DNA of 64,000 bases. Source: Ceriagrion tenellum. Taxonomy: Eukaryota > Arthropoda > Insecta > Odonata > Coenagrionidae. The notes beneath the pieces are model-generated. The model worked only from the letters and a program-made list of their open reading frames with translations. It was not told where the DNA came from and searched no databases. Made by a program: the position numbers and the translations under genes. Below are positions 22,170 to 32,689 of this stretch, piece by piece (within the stretch, counting starts at the first letter, position 1; each line of letters opens with the position of its first letter). The DNA lies in NCBI GenBank assembly GCA_963169105.1, contig OY720636.1, forward strand, positions 105,958,539-106,022,538, given 5' to 3'.

Positions 22170-24650
22170 GAGTTCTCTAATATAGAGAGTTAAAAAAAAA
22201 CGACATGAATTTAGAAAAATTTAGTATGTTATAACCACGTAAAACGGATTGCGAAATAGCAATTATTGTTTATTAATGCTTTTGATCGCCGAATTAAATC
22301 ATTTTAACAATATTTTCATAATTATTTCGCAATTATTTCAGGGTTCGGACACCAGAAATATACATGTCAACACGGAGATGAAAAAAGCCCATGTTTATTG
22401 CACGAAACTTGACCGCAAACGATACACACTTGACTTGGCTTTTAGTTTTTTTCGGAAATATTCCATTCTCCCCTTCAATATTTATTTTAAAAATTGTTTA
22501 CACATGTTCTGATTCTTGGCAATGATATTCAATATTTACTGTTTACACTACAGTCGTTGACTTCTCATTTTCTCGTTCATTTATCTTCAACATGTTTTTG
22601 TGTTGTTTCCCTGTTGATTTATTTTGTTAGCAGAAATTATGGACACTATCCCTGCTTTCGAATGTTATTTGCTCGTTTATATCACCCTAGTGTGGGTAAA
22701 TAAGCGAAATAAAAAGGACCAATATATTGTAACACCGCGCTCCTTGAGTTATTGTTTGTTTTGTGTGTTTAAATGTTTAATAAGTTTATCGTTTATTTTG
22801 TGTGTTATCTCTTATTTTTTATAATGTTTTTTTAATGTTTAATTTGCTTATTTTGTATGGTCGTTGTTGGTGGTGAAGGAGTTGTTAAAGTATGGAGAGG
22901 GGGGATTGTTGGAGAGGAGAGAGAGGAGATAGAAGGTGTACTAGAAAACTGAAAATTAAACGCTACCAAAAGAAAACACCAAGGCGTTACAATATTGTTA
23001 CCCAGTTTCTCCATTATAACGATTCTATCATTGTTGCATCGTGCTTATTTTTCTCTCACAATAATATGAACTTTAGATTGATTTTTGCAAACCCTTCATA
23101 AAATTTTACAAATGTGTACGCATATCATTTGTTATTTTTATATTCGAAGCACATGGTAAAAAATTCTCGTTTATATGAATACTTATACATACGCCTGTCA
23201 AGCTCACTTCCTATCTGAGTCCAAAGAATGCAGAGAAATTCTTGGATTTTGAGCGTCCATATTTTGCTAAACCGGCTTAAAATATCTGCAGCTGCGATGT
23301 GTGAGATGAATAAACAGCTCAAAATTAATTTTTGATGATTTATAACAGCGGGTATTGAATTTTAAAAATTAACCCACACTGCTGATACTACCTAAATTGT
23401 GGTACATAGATAAACATAGTCAGTTGTCATAGGAAATTAATGTAGACAATGAATATGAAGGGCCTGTTTCAAAATTCCATTCGCGATACACGATGTAGTA
23501 ACTGACTGACAAAACGTACGCAAAGACTGCGTTTAAATGTAAACATTAGTCGTCTGAGGAGTCTCGCATCCGTTGCTACATTTTCTCCCATCTTAACGCT
23601 CTCTGTTGTTACCTTCATGCACATAACTAAGTTTTAATTCATTATAATCGCGTTAGCTAAGCGCTAATGCAATATATCACTAGGAGTTTCCTTCAGGATC
23701 GTGAACCCCAGATACGACATGGGTAAAATCCAGATAGGACATGGGTAAAATCTGGGAAGCGCGCGTACAAATTTACGATGCGATTGTTATCAAAGAAGAT
23801 CAAGTGTAGAATGCATTTAGCAACTCATGAAAGACTTCAAGGTTAAGACTACTACAGGCATAAAACACTATTCGGATAGGACAGTGGAATACAGAGCTAC
23901 AGCAAATCAATGATCACCCTGATGGTTGCCAATGAGTATAATGAGCCAAAAGGACCAGAAATAGTTGCAAACAGCTATAGAGGTCGTTAATAGTGGTGTA
24001 TTGGTAATGGTCGTACTCGACAGTGGTATCCATATCAAAATCACCCCATTTGTAAATGACAAGTTTTGCCGATGTTTGCTCCAATATTTGCAGAATTTTC
24101 ATATTCTCATATTGTAAACAACTTTTTAAAAATCACAATTTGCGCCCAAAAAAATCTTTCAATTCGCTCTCCGATTCGCAAACAACTGCCACACACGTAA
24201 CGGAATGTATTTTGGCGAACAAACTGTGTAGTTAAAAATTTTTCCCCTCCGGTTGGAGCTCTTTCGTTATGCACGTGGCCAAAGAAACAATTAGTGAAAA
24301 TACATCGCATTGCTCCGTGGTTCATAGAACCAGGGATCAAGTTAATGAGAAAATTGCGTGTGAATATGTACGACGAGGTCCGTACAGGCATTTCTACAAA
24401 TATCAAATGATTGTCGAGTTAGAAGCACTCAAATCGGAAGAACGCGGGCACGACCTTAAAGCATGGGCTACTTTCTAATGCATCACAGCTTAATGGGACG
24501 CATTTAATGATACACGCCCACCTATGCATCTGACTGCAGTTTAATGCCTCGGGTAAAACGGCATGAATTTTGGATTTTGAACATCGTGTTCGTTTGGACT
24601 TTTGATGCAAGAACTACTGCCCACATGCGGTAGCTTAATGGATGTGGTGT
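22170..24650. other. Gene-free stretch, probable intron of the 24659 gene
   Basis: This lies immediately downstream of the splice donor at 24658 on the minus strand, so at least this part is expected to be intronic. A small tandem duplication of about 24 bp (CCAGATA-GACATGGGTAAAAT twice) is at 23708-23755. No acceptor-plus-exon was identified. Confidence 0.45.
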
Positions 24651-24652
24651 CC

Positions 24653-24661
24653 ACTCACCGG
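24653..24661 (-). promoter_or_regulatory. Consensus 5' splice donor, CG|GTGAGT
   Basis: On the minus strand the exon ends ...TACTACCG and is followed by GTGAGTGG from 24658, a full match to the metazoan donor consensus. It interrupts an Arg codon after two bases (phase 2). Read-through would hit a TGA immediately, which supports real splicing. Confidence 0.85.
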
Positions 24662-25206
24662 TAGTACGGGAATCCCTGCGGCACGTGCAAGTCCATGGGC
24701 ATGGCGGCGTGGGCCGCGGCGGCCGCCGCCGCAGCCGCCGCCGCCGCAGCTGAGACCGCGGCCGCGGCGGCCGAATGCGAGTCCAACTGGTGATGGTGGT
24801 GCTGTACGGCCGCTGCGGAGGAATTCGAGGACGTAGAGGACGCGGACGAGGACGAAGACGAATGGGCTGCAGCGGGAGGCGTCAACAATTGCCCCTGGTG
24901 CTGCTGGTGCGGGTGGTGGGGGTGATGGTGGTGCGGGTGGTGGTGGTGCTGATGGTGGTGCGGCTGGTGGTATCCCTGGAGACTAGGATCGCCGAAGTGG
25001 TGCGCCAGAGGGTGGTGGTGATGGTGCGCGAGGGGATGGTGGTTGGTGGCGTGGTGGTTAGAGGCGTGGTGGTGCGAGTGGTGATGGTGCAGGGGCGAGG
25101 AGGACGGGGTGCTGACGGAGGGATAAGGGCTCTGCTGCAGGGGGGGCGGAGGGGGCTGCTGGTGTCGCAGGGTGGCGAACGGAGCGTCTGCTCCCGGCTG
25201 CATCAT
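24659..25206 (-). CDS. First coding exon, His/Ala-rich probable transcription factor
   Basis: The exon encodes 182 residues plus two bases of codon 183. Upstream in frame there is a TGA at 25272-25270, and the first ATG is at 25206 (a second follows directly), so this start is well bounded. A GTG at 25230 is not credible in an animal. In order the protein has a Pro/Gln tract, very His-rich runs (about residues 38-100), a Ser run, a His patch, a long Ala run, and a terminal PMDLHVPQGFPYYR. Such homopolymeric N-termini are typical of insect homeodomain and other developmental transcription factors. The DNA-binding domain must lie in a later exon, not seen in the window. The gene is not named: the terminal motif looks specific but I cannot place it. 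Confidence 0.85.
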
Positions 25207-25430
25207 CCCTGCGGCCTCTTCTCTCTGCACCCGTCTAAAAGGGGTGCAATCCTTCCTCCAGTGGACAACTCAACTCACTCGCGGGGATTCCGAGGCCGAG
25301 TGCCGGGGACCGTCGACCAGCGGCGACTGGCTCCTCACTAAGCCCAGCGTCCTTCCAGTCCGCGACCGGACATCAGCACGCGGCTAAACCGGAAGGATTT
25401 CCACATGTGTTAGACTTGTTTACCTTCTCG
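25207..25430 (-). other. Probable 5' UTR of the exon at 24659-25206
   Basis: GC content stays high to about 25390 and then falls sharply. In-frame stops precede the start codon. The start is in an acceptable context (purine at -3 for both adjacent ATGs). No TATA box or initiator could be assigned, and the UTR may be spliced further right. Confidence 0.45.
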
Positions 25431-25431
25431 C

Positions 25432-26262
25432 GGCAAATTTAATTCTGCCACCCATCGTCAAATATTTGTTCAACGACTGGAAGTAAAATTCACTCTCTAG
25501 TAACTATATTTCGACTCTCAATAGACCCACCTCTTTCGTGGAATGAATTTGCAGTTGTTTAGCAATTACGAAATCAATATTTACATCAACTGCTTTAAAG
25601 TCCTTACTCGATGTGAGCGAGTTGTCAATAAATTGCAAATGTTGTTTATACCCCAGCCTTCTATATAAGTCTCAATGTGCAGTTAATCTACGGATGGAGA
25701 GGTAATTGCCCTTTTCAGAGAATTTGCCGAATCTCAGACAATCATCTAGAGAGGCTTAGACAATATTTTACATTGAATTATGAATGTATGTATGTAGCAT
25801 ACATATTCACATGTATGAGATGCTGTTAATTAGCGTCTGCCGTCAAGATCAAAATTGTTCTTTGAGCATTACGTGAGAGTCATTGTCAGTCCGAATGCAT
25901 CAAAGGCGTTAGTGTTACGACACATAATAATAACAAGAAGATAATGAGATTGTTTAGCAAACTTTCCAAAAACAGCGATGATATCAAAATTACGGAAAAA
26001 AACACTTAATCGTAGTAACGAAGGAATTGTAGAGACAACACTCGCGATAACAGAACACACGACAAAATGGGACTCTAACTGGAATCACTCTAAATTACAC
26101 TGGCGTCTGATGTACTGCGTTCGAGTCACCACGTGGCCGTTGTGTTTCACTGGCAGCCAACACTGCAATCAGAGGGGTGGTTTGATGAAGGGAAAAAGTA
26201 GTCGGTTGAAATCCAATGTGGAGAAAATCCAAGCGCGGGTCCACTTAAATCCAAATTGCGCT
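25432..26262. other. Gene-free stretch, nothing recognised
   Basis: AT-rich spacer between the coding exon and the GC-rich block. No exon or repeat noticed apart from the direct repeat that starts at 26265. Confidence 0.45.
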
Positions 26263-26339
26263 GAGAGAGCTAAATCACTCTGGACACAACAATAACACGC
26301 ACCGGAACACGTGGGAGCACTGTGAGGCGGGTGTTTCGT

Positions 26340-27330
26340 TGACCGACGCTCGTTGATGTCTCCACCGTCACTGCCTGTCCTCCACGCCGGGTCCACTGGC
26401 TAAAATTGCACGAACCCGGGCAAAATTCACATGCGAGGTTAAATCACAGCGGAGAGTGGCAGTAAAAAAAATCAAAACACGGAAGGCGAAGGCATTGCTC
26501 AAAATTAAGCGGACGAGAGGGAAATTTCTCGGATGAATCCACATAAGACGGGAAATGACGGCTATAGTGCTGTCGACTGGGTGGTCAAGGGGATAATCTG
26601 GGCCTATTTCACGGTTGTGACCCAGATATTTAAGGGAGTCTGCGCGGTTATACAGCGCGGGAACCGTGAGGAAGGACGCCGGTTCGCCGGCCACAGTAAA
26701 AGCGCCTTCCGAAGAGTTGAGAAACCCCGGGTTCTCGCGCCCGTCTTTCAGTTCGACCGGCTGCGGTGGGGGAAGCCGGCGGAATGGGGCGGGAACGGCG
26801 TGGTCGCCTTACGGAGGGGAGAGGGCAGAGGAGGGAGGGAGAGAGAGGTAGGGAGGAGGGAGTAAGAGGGAGGGAGAGAAGCTGTGTGGCTCGGCCCACA
26901 GTATTTTGCGTCATCGGGTCACGTGGTCGCCACCCTCCCCCACTTCTCCTGCATCACACGTCCCCCCACTCCCTCCCTCTCTCTCTCACAGCATCCCACC
27001 TCTCTCTCTCTCCTCTTGTCTTTCGATTATTACCCAGAGTGCCCCACTCCCTTCCTCCACATCCCTCTCTACAGTCTTCGCAGCGTCATACGCCCCGCCC
27101 CCCTCATTACCCACTCCCGACGGCTCCTCTGACTCTCCGTCCGTCCTCATATCGAAGCGATGCCCGCCGTCGCGTGGTTTTTTTTAAATCTCTCTCTCTC
27201 CAACCCCTACCCGACCACACCCACCCTCACTTCTTACCTTTGCCAACTTTCTTAACCCTACTCTAACTTACCGGCGTGGCCGGGTTGAGCGCAAACGCGC
27301 TATGGCAGCGTGGCAGCGCGCGTGAGCGCT
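26340..27330. promoter_or_regulatory. GC- and GAGA-rich island, candidate promoter
   Basis: Frequent CpG, long GA-rich runs (26815-26880), the complementary CT-rich runs (26945-27215), and a CACGTG box at 26919-26924 within GGGTCACGTGGTCG. GAGA tracts bind GAGA factor at many insect developmental promoters. The block lies 1.1-2.1 kb upstream of the minus-strand start codon at 25206. Several overlapping long frames on both strands reflect base composition, not coding. Promoter function is inferred. Confidence 0.4.
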
Positions 27331-27429
27331 CTGTACGAGAAAACATCGTATTTGACAAATTTGTCGCGGATTCATGTCATCATATTATCATCAGATTATA
27401 GAAAAGAGTAAGTGGAGCCATATGATAAG

Positions 27430-27720
27430 ATAATAATAATAATAATTTTATTCCACCTTAACAAAATACACCAATACAGTGACTACAAATACATCCATTT
27501 TAAGGAGGAATATAGGTGCCCTGATAATCATAATATAATAATATTTTATTATATATATTTATGTATAATAAAATTATAATTATATAATATATGTATAAAT
27601 AATTATAAATATATAATATTATACATTTATTATTATTATATATTAATAATACTATATATTTTTAATAATATTATGTATTTATAATTATTATTATTATACA
27701 ATATATTATATAATTAAATA
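27430..27720 (-). repeat. LINE 3'-tail remnant plus AT-rich microsatellite
   Basis: On the minus strand 27530-27430 ends in GGTGGAATAAAATTATTATT, like the tails at 1674 and 32690, so it is the 3' end of a truncated LINE. It is joined to about 190 bp of almost pure A/T (27528-27720). Confidence 0.55.
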
Positions 27721-27796
27721 GAGAGCTAAATCACTCTCGACACAACAATAACACGCACCGAAACGCGTGGGAGTACTGTGTGGCGGTAGTTAATGT

Positions 27797-27895
27797 ATCG
27801 CCGGTCAATCCCGGTCAAGTCAAGTGATTTTTTCATGGCGAATTTCAACTCTGGTGTATATGCACCCGTGCGAGTGACTTCGTACCACATCATTT
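27797..27895 (+). mobile_element. tRNA-derived SINE, family A, 3' part
   Basis: It has a B-box-like remnant (GGTCAATCCCGGTC) followed by the tail GTGATTTTTTCATGGCGAATT and a unique 3' section that matches 6010-6090 inverted. The 5' tRNA half is missing. Confidence 0.65.
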
Positions 27896-28597
27896 GTTAA
27901 ATGAAATGATTGGAAAAATATTTTTCTTAATAATTATGATTAAATATTTCAAATGAGCATATTGGTGAATACATTTGAATCTATAAAGTCATCAGGGTTT
28001 CTGATTCAAATTTTCATTCGCAAATTTAATGGTGAAATCTGATAGGTATTGCTTATACACTAGGGTATTTCAAAGCGTCTCAGAGCTGCAACAACTATTC
28101 CTGAATTTCTTAAGGTAGATTGAGCGAGATAGTTCCCTTGTAAAAATTGGAGATCGTATTCGTATTATACGTTTTAATTTTAGCAGTTGCTGGAAGCATG
28201 CATTAAATTTTACATTATTAATGGTGCAATGATATACTTTAATGTGACTGGAATTTCAAGTAATTAAATTTAAATATCTAAATAGGTCTTTAACTTGACT
28301 CATTTTTTTCGTGCTGTGCGCATGAAAATACTGCCCAACGGGAGACTTTTTGCGATTCTGAAAAAATTACAGCTTCGACAGTACGACATATTTTCTGAAT
28401 TAGTCGATAAAACATACAAACTATGCACTGTTAATTTGTTGATGAAATCAAAGGGTTAGATATTCCTCATTTTTTAAAAATAAGGTCTCTCTAGATTGAA
28501 AACACGTACCATTTACCATGTATAGAGGCAGGTATATTTCGTCAAATATTTCCGAAAGTAGTTCAGTAAGGGGCTGATATTTTGTTATATTTGGAAG

Positions 28598-29888
28598 GAT
28601 GGACCATTGAAAAAGCTGACCAGAATACGCTAGATGCCTTGAAACCTGGTGCTGGAGGAGAATACTGAAGATAAAATACACGGACAAAATAAGACATGAT
28701 AAAATGTATAGAACATTAGAAGAGAAAAGAATCATATGGAACAACATACAGAAAATAAGAACAAGATGAGTTTAACACACCCTGAGATACAATGGGTTTG
28801 TGAAGAACATAATTGAAGGTAAATTAGGGGAAAAGTGCCCAGAGGAAGACTCAGGAATATGTTCATGGACCTAATAAAGAGGTACATACGAAGAGATACC
28901 AGGAGATATGAGAATTGACATTAGATAAAATAGAATAAAAAACAGATTATTTGTAAAAGTTTGTCTCTTCCAGTGTGATTCATTGGTCTGGCCATGTCGA
29001 GAGAATGACTTTCAGTTGAATACCGAAACGTATGTATGATAGTAAAGTAAATGATATAAGAGGAAGAGATAAACAGCAAAACACGAGGTTGAAAGTGGAA
29101 AAGGTGATTCTAAAGAGAAGGAATAATAGGTGTTTGAAGATCAGGAGAGCATAATGCAATGCGTGATTGTTAAAGAAGTGGAAGTGGTTTGTAATAATCG
29201 GACATTACACAGAAAACTTCGTATGGAACGTAGCACTCTATGAATCGGAAGCATGGACCATTGGAAAAGCTGACCCAAAAAGAATAGAAGTACTTGAAAC
29301 CTCTTTCAGATGATTTAATGGTTATATTTACAAAACCACAACTTAAAAACACACACGACCCGGGTTTCAACGCTTAAGCGTCATCTTCAGGTGGCCTGAA
29401 GATGACACTTAAGCGTTGAAACCGGGGTCGTGTGTGTTTTTAAGTTGTGGTTTTGTAAATGTAACCATTAAATCATCTGAAAGAAAAAATGGAATACCAC
29501 AAAGTTACCAATGAACTTGTATTATTATTTATTTGACGCCTGGTGCTGGAGGAGGATGTTGAAGATAAAATGGACGGATAAATAAGAAATGCTGAAGAGT
29601 ATAGAACATTAGAAGAGGAAAGGACCATATGGAACACCATACAGAAAAAAACAACCAGATGGATTGGACACACCCTAAGACACAATTGATTTGTGAAGAA
29701 CATAATTGAAGGTAAAATTAAGGGAAAAGTGCTCAGAAGAAGACCCAGGAATAAGTTCATGAACCAAATAAAGAGGAAAGTACATAGGAATAGATACCAG
29801 GGGATAAGGGAACTAGCCTTTGATAGGGAAGGATGAAGGGCTGCTGTCAACCAATATTAGAATCGAGCGACCACTGAACCGATGAATT
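28598..29888 (+). mobile_element. LINE C-terminal fragments, tandem and chimeric
   Basis: Two fragments lie in series. 28598-28944 is a decayed C-terminal LINE segment (WKSWIGH-type region replaced by stops). 28945-29888 starts with a second LINE family's C-terminus (SGHVERM at about 28990), then joins a WNVALYESEAWTIGK segment, and continues with FVKNIIEGKIKGKVLRRRP near 29690. A fold-back at 29303-29483 interrupts the second fragment. The large minus-strand frame at 29473-29850 is only its shadow. All are 5'-truncated and broken. Confidence 0.75.
29303..29483. mobile_element. PLE-type fold-back with paired hammerhead-like cores
   Basis: Arms 29303-29390 and 29396-29483 are 88-bp near-perfect inverted repeats with a 5-base centre. 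Each arm reads CTGAAGATGA, then ACGCTTAAGCGT (self-complementary stem II), then TTGAAACC. This matches the hammerhead arrangement CTGANGA / stem II / GAAA. The plus-strand core starts at 29396 and the minus-strand core spans 29390-29362. The insertion breaks a LINE copy (CTTGAAAC | CCTGGTGCTGG); an additional 50 bp to about 29535 also belongs to the insert. PLE origin is inferred from this known terminal signature. Confidence 0.8.
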
Positions 29889-29974
29889 GGAAGAGTGAAA
29901 TATTTTTCTTTAAAATGGGACCAAATTCATTGATTAGTAGGTGACGTGATCATTTGCTCAAACTACCTTAATTT

Positions 29975-30290
29975 GAAAGTAATCCTTTCTTTGCAAGCAA
30001 GTGATGGGAAAAGTAAAAAAGTACATTGTTCGATGGGAGACGCAATCCTAGATGGCAGTCTACCAGATGTTTAAGAGAGTCTGCTTAAGGCCAGCAGCAT
30101 AAGATTAGAGGCACTGAATTATTCACATAAATATATTAGTAGAGTTTTTCCCTAAATCGTAGTGAAACTGGGGCTATAACTGAAGTTTTGCTTAGGATGG
30201 AGGCATTTGAAATGAGGATTAAGATCAAAGAGAGAGAGAACCCAATTGATTCCGTTGAAGCATTGGGGCGGGAAAATGTTTAATCGAAGC
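29975..30290. other. Gene-free spacer between two TTAA elements
   Basis: Nothing recognised. Confidence 0.5.
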
Positions 30291-30294
30291 TTCC

Positions 30295-30895
30295 TTAAGG
30301 TAGTTTGATCGATATATCGTACCACTTAGATATCTATGAATTTGGTCTAATTTAATATAAATATATCTCATCATTCCATTGACATAAAAAACTCAAACCC
30401 TTACCACATTACTTTCCGAGATATTTTTCAGAAAATACCAGCCCTTATATATGGGAAATGGTACGTGCATGCACTACAGAGAGACCTTATACTAAAAATG
30501 AGGCTCTCATATATAGGAGACCTTATTAAACAAATGAGGAAGTTCTAACACCTAGATCTCATCAAAAAATCAACATTGTGTAGTCTGTATGTTTTCTCAA
30601 CTATTTTTGAAAACTAATCATTTTTTCACCGCAATAAATACTTCGGGATCACAATAAACCCTCCGTTTTGATGGAGTTTCAAACGTACCGAGTGAAAAAA
30701 ATGAGTGAAGTTAAAGACTTATTTGGATATTTTCATTTGATTACCTTCAATTTATGTCATGTAAAACTATATTACTGCACCATTAATAATGCAATATTTA
30801 ATTCGTGTGTCTTACAGCTGGTGAAATAAAAAAAGGTATAATTCGAATATGGTCTCTATTATGATTAGGGAACTATCTCGCTCGCACTACCTTAA
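30295..30895 (-). mobile_element. TTAA-flanked inverted-repeat element, copy 3
   Basis: This is the most complete copy: 600 bp in reverse orientation to copy 1, ends GGTAGTTTGATCGATAT and ATCTCGCTCGCACTACC, with intact TTAA on both sides (30295-30298 and 30892-30895). It has no coding capacity. Confidence 0.85.
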
Positions 30896-31104
30896 TGAGG
30901 AGTGAAAAAATTATTTGGGCACGTTCTGAAATACAACGAGCTTATGGAAAAATTTCTGGAAAGTGATAAACATAGGAATAGAAACCAAGAGAGATTAAAT
31001 GAAATACATTAAACAGGTTATGAGGAAAACATAAATTTAGACTTATGAAGGAATAAACTGGATAGTACAATTGAATATTATATATCAATCTACGGCCGAG
31101 TATA

Positions 31105-31195
31105 GAATGCATACATCTACATCTACGTAATACCCTGCGAGCCACCACGAGGGTGTGTGGCAGGGGGTGAAGATCACCCAACATGCACTATTGAC
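31105..31195 (-). mobile_element. LINE 3'-end fragment (TAGATG-tailed family)
   Basis: CATCTACATCTACG followed by TACCCTGCGAGCCACCACG and GTGTGTGGCAGGGGGTG marks the extreme 3' end of the family seen at 3024. Only about 90 bp remain. Confidence 0.7.
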
Positions 31196-31379
31196 ATGCA
31201 ACTAGGATATTTAAGAGAGACATGCTAGAGAACAGGGTCAAATGCAGCTAGATGGTTAGTATCTACATAATAAGAAAGGGATTATTGGTTGTTATTACAT
31301 GCATCATGCACTACAGACTACTCTAACTATATTTCACCTACCTATCCCTTAAAGCCTCCATGAAGTATAATTTCAGCAG

Positions 31380-32412
31380 TTATTGCTTAAACCTTTTACG
31401 AAAGTTTGTTGTAGACTATTTTTTTCGTGCGTTCAATATATTCTACTAGAGCCAAACTACTATGGTAAAAATGCTCACGGGCATAAAATAAAGGAAATAG
31501 ACAATGAAGCCAATAGATTTAAAGTGAAATTTTTCCTTGTGCAATACGGGACCATATTATTTGCGATACGTCAGTTCTGGGAAACTTTGACCCTCACTGG
31601 GTAAAGCAGGTTTTGCACTTGTGCTAACTATCTAGTCACCATCATTAGCCACCGACCCCGCAAAAAATGTCCAGCATGATGGAGGTCTTGCATAATTTAG
31701 TACTAGTAGTACTATCGAGCAGTAGCATTAATAATAATAATCAATAGTTGCATCATAAATAGAAAATATGCATGATAGCATGTTCGTTTATACTCGTCAG
31801 CCAACATTATTATCTGTACTATTAGTGAAAAAAATGACATTCTCGCTAAGTGAATAGACGCAACTGTGGACTATGGTTGATTTCCTACCATTCCCGACTC
31901 GTATTTCCCCTCTAAAATTTGTTATGTTAAACCTAGAAAATTTACTTAACTGCTGAGGGAATTACGGTGGTAACTTCTATCAGATCGATGAGAAAAATAT
32001 AGATTAAATCTTTTACGAAAGTTTGATGTGGACTATTTTTTGCCGGACCTTCAACATATTTTGCTAGAGCCAAACTATTCTGGTAGAAACGATCACGGGC
32101 ATAAGCTTTAGGAAATAGACTGCAGAACCGATAGATTAAAAATGTCATTTTTGCCACGCACAATGGGAGCTATAATAATTGCGGTATACCCGTTCTAGGA
32201 TACTTTGACTCTGACTAGGTAAAATAGGTTTTTCAGTAGTGCTAAATATCTTAACATGATTATTAGCTTGTAACCTCGCATGTAATCTCCGGTATGATAT
32301 ACCTACCCCTTGCATGATTTAGTGTCTTGTAGTGCTATTTATCTGTCGCATTAATAATATTAACCAATAGTTGTATCTTGTGTAGTGAATTGCATGGTAG
32401 CATGTTCTTCTG
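31380..32412. repeat. Tandem duplication, about 400-bp units
   Basis: Unit 1 (31380-31790) and unit 2 (32003-32412) align along their whole length with an offset near 618 bp. They share CTTTTACGAAAGTTTG, GCTAGAGCCAAACTA (CTAGAGCCAAACTA in both), CACGGGCATAA and TAGCATGTTC. They are separated by about 215 bp of unrelated sequence. Unit 1 has a 73-codon frame not conserved in unit 2. Confidence 0.85.
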
Positions 32413-32499
32413 CGTATCACCCTCCTAGTTTCTGGACCGACCGCACATTGTCATCCTAACTGCTTTTGGATTGCGCCTGGCATCCGGGCGAACGTGTGA

Positions 32500-32645
32500 G
32501 GTTCTGATTTCAGCTGGGATAAGTGGTACATCGCTGGTGTGTAACCACCCCGTGCCACACATCCTAGTGGTGGCTTGCACGGTATTTCGTAGATGTGGAC
32601 GAAGATTTACTTTATGTCATCACCTGGCCATAGGGTTGACTTCTC
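32500..32645 (+). mobile_element. LINE 3'-end fragment (TAGATG-tailed family)
   Basis: CGTGCCACACATCCTAGTGG-GGCTTGCACGGTATTTCGTAG is the sense-orientation 3' end of the 3024-type LINE, diverged. Confidence 0.5.
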
Positions 32646-32689
32646 CTGATACTAATAAGTATATACCTTCCTGCAGTCCGGCTTAGGTG

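Larger units (their letters stand above)
26265..27786. repeat. 66-bp direct repeats flanking GC-rich block
   Basis: The segments 26265-26330 and 27721-27786 share GAGAGCTAAATCACTC, CACAACAATAACACGCACCG and CGTGGGAG-ACTGTG-GGCGG with few differences. They bracket the GC-rich block plus an AT-rich microsatellite. They may be the edges of a local duplication or repair event. They are not obviously LTRs. Confidence 0.8.
28110..29971 (+). mobile_element. TTAA element, copy 2, split by LINE insertion
   Basis: The left part runs from TTAA at 28110 through GGTAGATTGAGCGAGATAG to about 28597. The right part resumes at 29889 and ends CTCAAACTACCTTAA at 29971. Alignment by eye with copy 1 is continuous across the break. 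The junctions both read TTGGAAG, a probable target duplication of the inserted LINE material. Confidence 0.8.

Noticed and set aside
25207..25230. GTG start extending the transcription factor exon by eight codons
   Set aside because: GTG initiation is not expected in animal nuclear genes and two adjacent ATGs follow at 25206.
24775..25341. 188-codon plus-strand frame rich in Val/Arg/Gly
   Set aside because: It is the antisense of the His/Ala-rich exon; CAC/CAT repeats read backwards as GTG/ATG. The minus strand has the splice donor and upstream stop.
26766..27266. 166-codon plus-strand frame
   Set aside because: Lies in GA/CT simple sequence and has Pro/Leu/Ser runs caused by CT repeats.
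29473..29850. 125-codon minus-strand hydrophobic frame resembling a membrane protein
   Set aside because: It is the reverse complement of the LINE C-terminal coding segment; the same shadow recurs at 44538-44942.
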